Of a stretch of 64,000 nucleotides of DNA, positions 54,730 to 64,000 are shown one piece after another. The DNA comes from Warburgia ugandensis (taxonomy: Eukaryota; Streptophyta; Magnoliopsida; Canellales; Canellaceae), in assembly GCA_035236585.1 (NCBI GenBank), contig CP141128.1, positions 26,999,618 through 27,063,617 on the forward strand, written 5' to 3'. The notes under the pieces were generated by a model. It saw nothing but the letters and a program-made list of their open reading frames with translations. It was not told the DNA's origin and searched no databases. The position numbers and the translations under genes are program-made. The stretch's first letter is position 1. Every line of letters begins with the position of its first letter.

Positions 54730-55693
54730 TGATGTGGAGATTGGGCTCAGTCTGGATCTGGGCCCATCAAGTCCGGTCTAGGCCCAAGCTCAGCCTAGGT
54801 TCAGGCTCACCTGGGCCCTTTGATTGAACTAAATTCAAGATGGGCCAGACCTAGGTCAAATAAGTTTTCAAGGCTACATTTGGCAATTATGGGGCTTTAA
54901 GAAATTTGATTTGTTTCAGTAGTCATTAGGATCTTTTCTTATTACGTAATATGTTCGATTTGTTTCCTTTGTTACTAGGATCTTTTTTATTATGTAATCT
55001 CTTCAAATAAGATTCCTTTAAATAATGAGAGGATTTGTTTCTTTTTTTTTATTTTATATCTTTGTAATCTTCAAGATTTGGAATCTCCCTAATTCTTGGG
55101 AGATCTACCTTTCTTGAAAGGAAATAAACCCTCTATATACCACCCAAAGGGATCAGTGAACATTGAATAAAAATTCCAATTTCTGTGTTATTCTTGTGTT
55201 GAATCAAGAAGACGTCTGAAGATGGAGGGTCTAGGGGGATGTTGACTTCCTTCTGCAGTGTTTTTTGATGTTGCTTTGTAGAGACGAACTTGTACCAATC
55301 TAAAGGTGGAGATCTTGTCTCTTGGCATAAAGTGGGTAAGTTTCTTATTCCCTACTTCAATTGTTTAATGCTACCGTAAATGCATTTTGAGCGAACTAGC
55401 CTTCTATATCGCTTTGAACAAATTATTCTACTTTTTTCATCAGTTTTGCCCTTTTGTGTGCAACCGCAACTGTAAGTTCTGGTTGTCCATTGTATGTTAA
55501 TGGTGGAGGGGTTTCTAGAGGGTGGGTGGTAGGTTTGGCGAGTTAGTTTTGACCCAAATCATAGAAGATTAATTAGGGCTAGATACCTCTTGATTAATTT
55601 TCTAGGATTCTTCAAGAGTATCTAATTGGGCTGAATATTTTAATTACTTGTTAAAATCATACCAAGGGCTAATTCTAGATCCCTGCTGCATCA
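54730..55693 (+). repeat. gypsy LTR, 0.96 kb
   Basis: Begins TGATGTGGAGATTGGGC where the LINE reading stops, and ends CTGCTGCATCA four bases before the primer site. It contains a polyadenylation-like GAATAAAAA (55165) and a CTCTATATACC (TATA-like) region at about 55132. Confidence 0.7.
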
Positions 55694-55696
55694 TAA

Positions 55697-55710
55697 TTAG
55701 TATCAGAGCT
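55697..55710 (+). other. Primer-binding site, tRNA-Met type
   Basis: TTAGTATCAGAGCT, near the usual TTGGTATCAGAGC. Confidence 0.75.
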
Positions 55711-56239
55711 ATAGGTATTAGCCCAAAGTCTCTAATTGCATTCTCATTAGGTTTTGCATTAAGGTTTGTTTTCAGCAATTTGATTTCTACGTAATTCTAT
55801 ACATAGAGTAGTGCGCACAAAACAGGAACCTGCACACACGGTATGCCTGTAACTCAGGTTTTCTACATGTTTCCCTTGCTGTTTTTGCATGCTTAGTTCT
55901 GCATTGTTATATTCATCATACATTGCACTTTTTCATTTTTTCACATTTTTTTTTAGTTGCACAGTTTGTTCCATTCAAGTGTATCCTTGCTTGTGGACCT
56001 ATTAACCATACATGCCTGTTAGGATAGGTGGCGATTACAGTCCTAAAATGGATCAAGGTGAGCCCATGCGAATGCTTGAGGGGCTTTCCACTAAATTCAG
56101 TTTGGTAGTTGTGTTTTACTTAAGATTGAGGATTGTATGGCAGGTCAGCAACTTCTTTATGATAATGGCATTGACCCATCTAATGGCACACTGACCCTCC
56201 AAGGGTCACTGAAAGACCTCCTTTTTGATAGGCAGTTTG

Positions 56240-56469
56240 GCTGGAATCAGTATATTCCCAACTGATATCCCCTGGATTCCAACCAGCAAGCCCTCAAGAC
56301 CATTAGACATGAGGACCCTACGTTTGATGGTAGTCGTGACCCCAAGGTGTTACTAGATTGGCGTAGAGGAATGGACCTGTTTTTTAACTGGCATGGCTTG
56401 TCAGCCAACTGTTGAGCTCGAATCGCTAAAATGAAATTGATAGGGGACATTAGGATCTTTTAGACTGGG
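56240..56469 (+). pseudogene. gypsy Gag, first block (fossil)
   Basis: Recognisable: EDPTFDGSRDPKVLLDWRRG, MDLFFNWHGLS and RIAKMKLIGDIRIF, leading straight into the duplicated target CTGGG at 56465-56469. Typical plant gypsy capsid sequence. Broken. Confidence 0.75.
56465..56469 (+). repeat. Target-site duplication (left), CTGGG
   Basis: Repeated at 59150-59154 immediately after the solo LTR. Confidence 0.88.
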
Positions 56470-56886
56470 TGTAATGACCCCAATTTTTGTAATATTAAAA
56501 TCCCATGAAAAGTTCAGTTTTAAAGATAAGGGCATTTTGGTCATTTCACTAGTCGCCTTGACTAAACCCAGGAATTTGGTCCTAAAAATGGTGCCATTAG
56601 ATGCGTCTCGGAAAAAGGAATCCAACGAGACCAAAATCACCCAAAACGGAGTTAAAATGAGCAAGTTATGACCCTTTGAAGTTCAGGGGCAAAATTGTAA
56701 TTTTTACAAAAACGGGTTTAGCTGCAAAACACAGGGGCCCGTTTTGATACGGGCACCCTTCATCTTCAACCTCCTAGAGGTTTCTGGAACGGCGGTGTTT
56801 CAAGGAGAAACCACCGCCATTCTGGAGGTTTCTCCACCACCATTCAAAGGCGGTTAGAACCCCTCCAGAACCCTCTTTAAAAGCCC

Positions 56887-56894
56887 TATAAATA
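56887..56894 (+). promoter_or_regulatory. LTR TATA box
   Basis: TATAAATA in CCCTATAAATAGAGCTC, about 415 bp into the LTR, matching the position in the related LTR at 17961. Confidence 0.65.
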
Positions 56895-58476
56895 GAGCTC
56901 TTGGGTGCCTCTAATGGCAGCCCAAAACCTTGGAGAAAACCAGTCGTGAAGCAGTGACCTAGAGGGAAAAACGAGGAGAAAAACCTAGCAACGAGCCAGG
57001 TACGTCCGAGATCGCTCAAAACCCATCTCCCCCATAGTTCCAAGGTCAATTTTCCTAAGTTTTTGCATGAAAAACCATGCAAAACGGAGCCCGGGAGAGC
57101 CACCAAGGACCCAGGGACGTCCCCTGGGCCGCACTGGTTCGACAGGGGTGTCCTGAGGACGCCCCGATCCCCCAGTCGACGCAGACGTTCCAGACGGAAC
57201 GTGACGCGTCGAACGCGTCTGAAGAAAACCAACGTGTCCCGCTAAAGAGGAAGACGGGCTGAGGAGTGCAGCGCGTTTGCAGACGCGCTCGCTGAGGTGC
57301 ACGCCGCAGACGCGCAGCGCGCTAGCAGAGGCGTCGTTTTTTTGGTTGTTAAGGAAGCCAGGGCGCATGACGCTGATGCGCAGCGCCCTAGCATTCCGTC
57401 TTTTTGTCTTTAAAGACTCTATGTACATACGACACTAAAACGCTTATAACTTGAGATCTAAAGCTCCGATTGAGGCGCCGCAAAAGGCGTTGTGTCCATG
57501 TCGACGACACGGACACATCCAAACCATAAAATCCCTGATCAAGGCCCAATCAAAGGAGGGCATGACCCTTAGCATAGGATGGTGGTGCATGGCCACTAGA
57601 ACTTTGGAAAATTGAGGATACCAAGGCCCAATTAGGACCTTAGGACACCCATAGGCATAGGGATGGACCCCTAATGCCTAAGTAATAAGACCCAACTGCT
57701 TTAAACCCATAAAAGATAGGTTAAACTAACCTTGAGTCCCCAAACCATGTTCAGGAGCGTACGAGGACAAAAGGGTTAATGCGACCTAGTCAGGTAGGTG
57801 CTCTATCACTATTAGATTCTTTTAAAAGAATTATTGTTATTTTGAGAACATATGTTTTAAATATATGACCTGATTTGCATGAATTAATAAATGCTTTGTA
57901 CATAGTCATGTTTTGAAATGATTGCATATACATTATGCACATATATGTGTTGCAAACAAGTGCATGCATTGCATGATTTAAGTACTTGCAAAGATTGCAT
58001 GTCCCTGAGGGTTGCCAAAAGACGCTGGAGTGCCGAGGGCCAGGCAGTTGTGAGGGACCCAAAGAGGACAAGTTTTAACAAGAGGTTTTGGCTTCTTTAA
58101 TCTTATGTGATTTGGGCAAGTAAGCCCGTAAGTGCTATGTTGAGGGGTCTGGGTTGGCCACCCGGCCTCTACCACTAATAGGTGGATGGGTACCACGCCC
58201 AAAAAGAGGCAAGTCCCTACGTTGACTGCATGTGGTACAGGGGGCTACCACTGGTGTCACGGCACTGGGTCGACATGTCATAGGCCCCGTGGAGGCTATG
58301 ACCGAGTGTCCTCAGGTACCCGGGGACCACACGGCGAGGAGGTTGTGGGCATAGTAGACCCTATGGTTTGATGAGTTATGTGCATTCCATATAGCATGAT
58401 ATGAGGTTGGTCGACCATACCATACTAGAGATCCATGAGTTGGACTCCATGAAGCATCTATTGCATATCATGATAT

Positions 58477-58480
<4 letters not shown>

Positions 58481-58516
<36 letters not shown>
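58481..58516 (+). repeat. (AT)18 microsatellite
   Basis: 36 bp of uninterrupted AT in the solo LTR. Confidence 0.95.
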
Positions 58517-58519
<3 letters not shown>

Positions 58520-58688
58520 ACTTTCAATTTTGGATTATGTGATCTTTTAAGTCATGAGTATTTCAGTTTGATCATGGATTCTTATACTGATATTGAACTC
58601 GAGTATTCAAACATACGCATGTTTTGAATGAGCATATGATTTTAAAACATTTCATGCATTTATAAAACTAGTAGTGATAGGCTCCTAC

Positions 58689-58707
58689 TGAGTATATTAT
58701 ATACTCA
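58689..58707 (+). promoter_or_regulatory. LTR hairpin, short class
   Basis: TGAGTATA-TTA-TATACTCA, a perfect 8-bp stem 442 bp from the LTR 3' end. This is the same distance as the longer stem of the long-class LTRs. In the related LTR at 17564 the equivalent (about 20133-20146) keeps TGAG...CTCA only. Confidence 0.6.
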
Positions 58708-59149
58708 CCCAATCCTTAACATTTTTCAGACATCAGTAAGCACTTAAGGACAGGATGACCGTATATATCATGGTTTAGGACAGCTCCACTCACAAAAAGA
58801 GGACATCTATGTTAGTGCTATGAGCAAGTGAATCCAAAAGGAAACAAATATACATGTAAGTAAACTCTCAACCCTTTGGACCTGTGTTTGTACTTAGTTA
58901 CAGTTGGTCTGTGCGTTGTGACTGGAAAGACCTGGGGAAAAACATTTATGATTTCTGAAGTTTTTCAAAAACTACCTTAGTTGTTGTGAAAGCAAAAGAC
59001 ACTCGGGGTTTTCAAAAATGAGTTTAAAACTAAAGGTTTTCTGCTGCATTGCATGGTTTTTATAAAATGGTTTCCAAATAGGGATGCATCCTGCCTTAGG
59101 AAATTAGGTATTGCATTTAAAAATGCATGGGAAAACCCGGGTCTTCATA

Positions 59150-59154
59150 CTGGG
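59150..59154 (+). repeat. Target-site duplication (right), CTGGG
   Basis: Matches 56465-56469. Confidence 0.88.
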
Positions 59155-59900
59155 GTTGAGCTTGATTTCGAGAGAGGTTGAGAACCCCCAATTTCAGGTT
59201 GGGAAGAAATGAAAGAGATCCTCTGATGGAATTATTTACTCGAATTTTATCGTTGGGACTTAGATGAGTGGCAGTCACTTAAGCAAGGTAACCTTTTGGT
59301 GGATGAATATATCTCTATTTTTTTCACCTACCGAGTCAGGTGTAATGTGACTAAAGACCCGCTCTAACCCCAGCTAGGTTTAGAGCTGGTCTTAGATCTG
59401 ACCTACATAGAGAATTAATACCTCATCCAGTTTTCAGCCTTGGGCAAGTGTTTGAGAGGGTCAGGGCTTTAGAAAAGTACATTAAGACCCCTTTGGCATG
59501 GCCTATTGAATCCTGAGGACCTTCCTCTAGATCTGATTCTCGTATTCCTCCTAGGTCCACTTTTAATGGGCCTAAGCCTAAGCCTAGGCCTAACCCCAGC
59601 CCAATCCCATTCCTTGGCCAGGACAAGGGTAAAACTCCTTTGGTTGATAAACTAATTGGCAGAATCTCATTCAATGCTTCAATGTGGTGGTCTCAGTCAT
59701 GTGGCAGCCATGTGCCCCACCAAGGAGTCCATTCAGACTCTCTTGCTGGGAGAGGAACTTAACAAAGACCTAGTGGTTGAGGAAAATGAGGATGGCCTTG
59801 ACGTTGTTGACTATCATGCTGCTGACCCACGTAGTGATGAGGAGTGTACCCTATGTAGTCATGCGACTAGATGTCAAGGTGCAAAATTAAGGAATTTAAA
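59155..59900 (+). pseudogene. gypsy Gag, second block with zinc knuckle (fossil)
   Basis: Readable parts: DEWQSLKQGNLLVDEYIS, YRVRCNVTKDP, LIPHPVFSLGQVFERVRALE, a Pro/Lys/Arg-rich linker, and CGGLSHVAAMCPTKE, most of a CCHC nucleocapsid knuckle. Then acidic sequence to about 59880. Broken. Confidence 0.8.
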
Positions 59901-60118
59901 TATTTAAAAAAAGAAAGAAAGGGAGCCTTGGCGCCAGTAAAAGTTGTCGTCATGTGACCTTGAGGTTACGGGTTCAAGGTGTGGAATCAGCCTCTTGCAA
60001 AATGCAAGATAAGGCTGCCTACTATAGGCCCTTGTGGTCCACCCCTTTTCTGGACCTCGCATAGGTGGGAGCTTCGTGTATCGGGGCTGCCCCTTTTAAA
60101 TATTTAAAAAAGAAAAAA
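59898..60118 (+). mobile_element. Au-type SINE with A/T-rich target duplication
   Basis: SINE body about 59921-60097 (GGGAGCCTTGGCGCCAG ... GGGGCTGCCCCTTTT). Flanks AAATATTTAAAAAAAGAAA and AAATATTTAAAAAAGAAA are near-identical. It lies after the gag fossil. Confidence 0.88.
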
Positions 60119-60354
60119 AATTCAGAATAAATCTAAAAAATTGCAAAAAAATCCATGAAAAATAGAAAAACATAGAAATATAAAGATATGAATAAATGCT
60201 TGTCAACAATAACAACCTAAGGACCTAAGGTTAAATCAAACAATCAATCAATCATACAGTTATATACAAAGAAGTAAGTTGAGACTTGAGAAACATACAA
60301 ATACAATAAACAATCAAACAAGGAGTAGCAGCCTAGCAGGGAGGGATTACTCTC
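60119..60354. other. Unassigned, probably 3' flank of the hAT transposase gene
   Basis: A-rich. No clear hAT terminal inverted repeat or 8-bp duplication recognised. Confidence 0.35.
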
Positions 60355-63325
60355 TCAATTTGCTGTGGTCTCGTCATCAACTTCCTGTAAATCCAAAACA
60401 ATAAACAATCAAACAATGGTTTTGTAAATGAAGTAAAGCAAATGTTAAAGTTAACTATTAAGACTTAAGAGCTATTTTCCTGTACCTCTTCCTCATTAGG
60501 AAGATCAAGACCATCATCAGAATTATCTCCCTGAGAGATGTAGACATCCTCCTCCTCCTCAGTCTCCTCATTGCCCTGCTCTTCTCCAACATCCTCTTTT
60601 GGTTTTTGATGAGCATGTGCTTGAGACTGAGAAATGTGGCTCCCCCGCTACCCTTCCCTCGCCTCTGGTATTGCCTAGTAGATGGAGCATCATGTTCACT
60701 TGATCCTTCGGCAAGCTCAACATCTAACTAGGTGAGGTCATCACCTTGATGTACTAGATCATCTCCAGCATCTTTTTGAACAATCCACTCATCACTTTTG
60801 TCGACCTCTCGTAACAAAATAGGATCTGTATACGTTTGCATTTTCAAACGATCCTCATGTCGACGACGAAGGCGCTGATTGTATTGAACGTATACTAGAA
60901 CGTTCAATGTCTTAGCATGAAGCCTATTCCTCTTCTTAGTGTGGATTTGAAAAAAAAAGTAATTATAAATTTAGAATACAAATACAATGAATGTTATACT
61001 AAATTACTAATAACTAACAACTACATATTAATATCTTAGTAGCTTACGTTCTTGGAGACACTCCAGTTGCGCTCGCACATATCTGGGAGAGGACCTTCAT
61101 GCGAATGTTTGAAGATGTGGGGCTTCAGCCCCAAAGGTAATCCACTACTCACCTACAAAAGTTGAAAAAAAAATTAAAGTTAGAAAAATAAATAAAATTT
61201 AGAAGTTAAAACTTAAAATATAGAATAACATAAAATACTTACAAGGGGCTAGGGTTTTTCTTTTGCGTATTGCTAGGTCATTACCAAACAAGCCTCTAGC
61301 ATGTCTATAGATGGATGTCTGATCTATCACCATGTTTGCCTCATCTCCATCATATAACCTACTAATGGCATGCATTAGACCATTCTTGATATCACTATTA
61401 CGCACAATTTTAATGTTATGGTCATAATAGAAGGACGGGTTGAGGTAATATCCCATTGCATGCAAAGGCTGGTGAAGCTGAGAACTCCATCTACTGTTTA
61501 TAATTCCCCAAACATGAGTGGCTTGGCACTCATCCCCTACTAGATTGGCTTGAATCTTGTCTTTGGCCCTGACTATAGCCTCAAAGATGTATCTCATCGT
61601 TGGCTTCTCCTCACTATCCACCACCTGCAAAACCTCTACAAGTGGAGCCATAATCTTCAAATAGAAGAGGATGTGGTTTCAGAAGCTGGTGTGTGATACA
61701 ATCTTTTCAGCTCTTTTACCCTTTAGGCCTTCTCGACCATTTTTTAGTTCATCCACTCTGAACAGTAGAACATTGGCCTCAACTCTGTCTTGAAATTGTG
61801 GATGCTATCTAGGCCCAAGAAGTTGGTGGCAAAGCGCGTCACTGCAGGTCTGACCAAATCCCTTTTTTTTTGTAAATCTTCTCATAAGATGAAGAACATT
61901 TGTGTGGCTATATATAAAAACCATCATCGCCCTAGCTTCTGCCACATTTTTCTTCACAATTGGTAATTTTCCTATGTCCTCCAACATCAAATCAATGCAG
62001 TGAGCTGCGCAGGGGTCCAATATAAATGTGGCCTCCTCACCATCAACTCCCTTCCCGCAGTCACGTAGTTGGAGGCATTGTTAGTTATGACCTAAAATAC
62101 AAAAAAGGTAAAATTATATAGGATGAACTTGCATTATATGCTTATAAACAATTTAAAATATCTAACAACTTATAGATATAAAATTAAACTATTACTTGAA
62201 CCACATTGTTTTCTCCAACTTCATCAATCACCTCCTCCAACATGTCAAGTATTAGGCTTGCACTCTTGATATGTGTAGACTCATCAATAGATTTCAAAAA
62301 AACTATCCCAGTTGGATAGTTCATTAAAAAGTTGACAAGGGTGCGACCCTTGCCATCGGTCCACCAATCTGACATGATGGAGCACCCTTAGCTATAAAAG
62401 CATAATACCATAGAGCACTCTTGTTATTAGTATTAGTGTCACCTTGAGACTTGAAAGTAATATACAATAATACAAGGATGTGAAAAAAAGACACTGAACA
62501 CATACCTAATCCAATCACCTTTACGTTGATTTATGTACTCTTTTGTCACCTTTACTTGCTTTTGAAGAAGATTCACCCTCAACTCGTGATACGAGGGTGC
62601 CTTGAAACTTTAGTCATATAAAATTATACAATATAAGATTAGGTAAAAGACTAAAACAAGTATATAACTATTTATTATAAAAAATATAAGACATATACCT
62701 GGACCATGTTGTGCAACTGCCTTTAACATGGTTTGGAATGAACGACTATGAGCAGCATTGAATGCAATGCTATATTCATAGAACCAAGAGGCAATGTAAT
62801 CGCATGCTCTTGTTCTAAATTCCCTGTATGCTCTATTCGGTGTCATCTGCTGCATGGGTGCCTTTCCCTTACCCTAGGCCTCAGGGTTGGGAGCAAAGAG
62901 ATAATCAATAGGCCCTTTCGTTTGTTGTGTGGGCATCTTACGCCTTTTACCCCCAATGGAAATACCAGCAGCCCTAATACTATCAATCTCTTGCACCTTA
63001 GCCTCATCATCATGCAAGCCAAACAAATTTTCTGGCTGCTCGATCTCTTTTGTTATTCTCTCTCTAGTCTCTTTCTTCTTCTTTGTTTCATTCATATAAT
63101 CTAAAAATTTTTAGATATCTCAGGAGTGACTAGAGAGCATTTTTTGGCATTCCTATGCCCACCTATCAAATGTTGCTTTAATCTAAATATTCTACCACTA
63201 TATCTATTCCCACAAAGCTTACACCATGCCAAATTTTTATCATTTGGATCCCTTGCCTCTACATATTCCCACCTCGGATCCATTACTCTAGGAGAAGTAT
63301 TGGTGGAGCCCTTTGATGATGACAT
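60355..63325 (-). pseudogene. hAT-superfamily transposase gene, eight exons, inactivated
   Basis: Minus-strand exons with GT/AG ends: 63325-62699 (BED zinc finger: WEYVEARDPNDKNLAWCKLC and RLKQHLIGGHRNAKKC), 62607-62506 (GFKAPSYHELRVNLLQKQV), 62386-62196 (SIMSDWWTDGKGRTLVNF and VFLKSIDES, DUF659 core), 62091-61243 (NNASNYVTAG, PCAAHCIDLMLEDIGK, then the long helical region), 61152-61048 and 60934-60486 (hATC dimerisation part: FGAEAPHLQTF, CERNWSVSKN, KRNRLHAKTLNVLVYVQYNQRL, then an acidic tail), 60384-60355 (EVDDETTAN, stop). Domain order matches plant BED-DUF659-hATC transposases. It is dead: a frameshift near 63110, a stop near 62870, frame changes near 62000, and a stop plus a small deletion in the exon at 61048-61152. 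The exon lengths and splice sites are otherwise well kept, so decay is moderate. Confidence 0.88.
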
Positions 63326-64000
63326 ATTGTAGTATCAATAGGAAATAGGAATACAGGAAACTACTAGAGTGGAATCGAAAGCAATCAAAGATTCAGAAGA
63401 GGAAACCTGCAAACAAATAGAACAAAAAAATTAACATCAAAATAAAATAAGTAACAGTACAAAATAAAAAAATGACTGTTCTTAGTGAAAAAAAAAACAG
63501 TAAGGAAAAACATCAAAAGATTCTATTGATAAGTTGTTTTTAGCGTTCTTATGATGACACTTACACATTTGCAGCAAAAAGGAAAAAAAAACCCTTACTA
63601 TTTTTCATTGTTTTCTGTCAAAAATAACAAAAAAAAAAGAAGAAGACAGTGACAAAGTAGTCAATTAAGCTCATGGGTCAGTCGTTTTTAGCATTATGAT
63701 GGGGAGAATATGCATATTTGCTTAAAAAAAAAATGAATTACTGATGTATTTTACATTTTCGGGAATTTTTTTATAGAAAACCTCAAATATAGTGCATAAT
63801 ACACTAAATCAATGAAAACAGATGGAAAGAATGAAATGGAGTTTTCGTTTTTACCTGTAGAGTATACATATGTTGAGTTTTCAAAGAAAAATGAAGCATT
63901 ATGCAAACAAAAAAATGAAAGTAAATAAAAGTTACAATCTTACTTCAATTACTTGGATGAAGATTACTCGTTCAGAAAGGAAGCAATGGAATGGGGAAGA
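63326..64000. other. Upstream of the hAT gene, element end not found
   Basis: AT-rich, no gene. Two related segments, about 63529-63590 and 63685-63730, share GTTTTTAGC(G/A)TT...TATGATG...CA-ATTTGC. They may be subterminal repeats of the transposon. The 5' terminus may lie beyond the window. Confidence 0.35.

Larger units (their letters stand above)
56470..59149 (+). mobile_element. Solo LTR, Tekay-like short class (2.68 kb)
   Basis: Begins TGTAATGACCCC and ends GAAAACCCGGGTCTTCATA, flanked by the 5-bp duplication CTGGG; the gag reading continues on both sides. It resembles the LTR at 17564-20539. It contains a TATA box (56887), the GGTTGGCCACC block (58151-58162), an (AT)n run and an 8-bp-stem hairpin (58689-58707). 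GC-rich CpG-containing sequence at 57000-57500 gives long but spurious open frames. Confidence 0.9.
54730..59900 (+). mobile_element. Ty3/gypsy element, 5' LTR and gag (fossil), split by a solo LTR
   Basis: LTR (54730-55693), primer site, then gag in two blocks around the solo LTR at 56470-59149, ending in a zinc-knuckle region near 59690-59730. No polymerase or 3' LTR is seen before the SINE and hAT that follow. Incomplete and broken. It inserted into the RTE LINE, and is older than the solo LTR. Confidence 0.8.

Noticed and set aside
56774-57428. Overlapping long ORFs on both strands near 57000
   Set aside because: CpG-rich LTR leader sequence lacks stops by composition. The frames have no recognised domain and lie in a solo LTR.
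1-64000. CRISPR arrays, operons or bacterial mobile elements
   Set aside because: No regularly spaced identical repeats with unique spacers and no bacterial gene arrangement; all tandem arrays found are LTR or LINE internal repeats.

Overview
The window is a stretch of a large, repeat-rich flowering-plant nuclear genome. Evidence: one split host gene of a plant-specific family, Au-type SINEs, plant RTE and L1 LINEs, Tekay-like and Athila-like Ty3/gypsy elements, and an intron-bearing plant hAT transposase. There are no bacterial operons, rRNA, tRNA genes or CRISPR arrays. No species is claimed; the very long, repeat-filled introns suggest a lineage with a big genome.

Layout. 361-6612: 5' part of a Tekay/Del-like gypsy element on the minus strand, with a 4.9-kb LTR, primer site and gag. 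7100-7960: L1 RNase H fragment, minus. 9019-17563: broken Athila-like element on the plus strand (LTR, tRNA-Asp-type primer site, gag, protease, RT, RNase H, part of integrase). 17564-25319: a composite of two unlike Tekay-like LTRs joined by about 80 bp of primer site and polypurine tract. 25320-26539: unidentified. 26540-33440: a second, truncated Athila-like LTR plus leader, split by a complete 4.48-kb solo LTR with a 5-bp target duplication. 33444-34720: two L1 scraps.

The only host gene recognised is a GEM-like (GRAM-domain) gene on the plus strand. Exons are at 35094-35376, 35608-35709 and 47789-48063, and together they read as 220 in-frame codons ending in the middle of the GRAM domain. 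Intron 2 is 12.1 kb and holds SINEs, a gypsy protease fossil, an RTE LINE interrupted by another insertion, and an orphan exon-like ORF with a plastid-targeting look. The last GRAM exon is not visible; it is either beyond 64000 or lost.

48064-64000 is again repeats: Au SINEs, one inserted in another; an L1 fragment; a gypsy gag fossil; the 5' array and endonuclease start of an RTE LINE, cut by a gypsy element (54730-59900) whose gag is split by a 2.68-kb solo LTR; and a broken eight-exon hAT transposase gene (60355-63325, minus).

The most interesting signal is structural. Five Tekay-like LTRs of two size classes share a GGTTTGGCCACC-type block about 1 kb from their 3' end, and an inverted repeat about 390-440 bp from that end. 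In the long class this is a 12-15-bp stem with at least one compensatory base-pair change.
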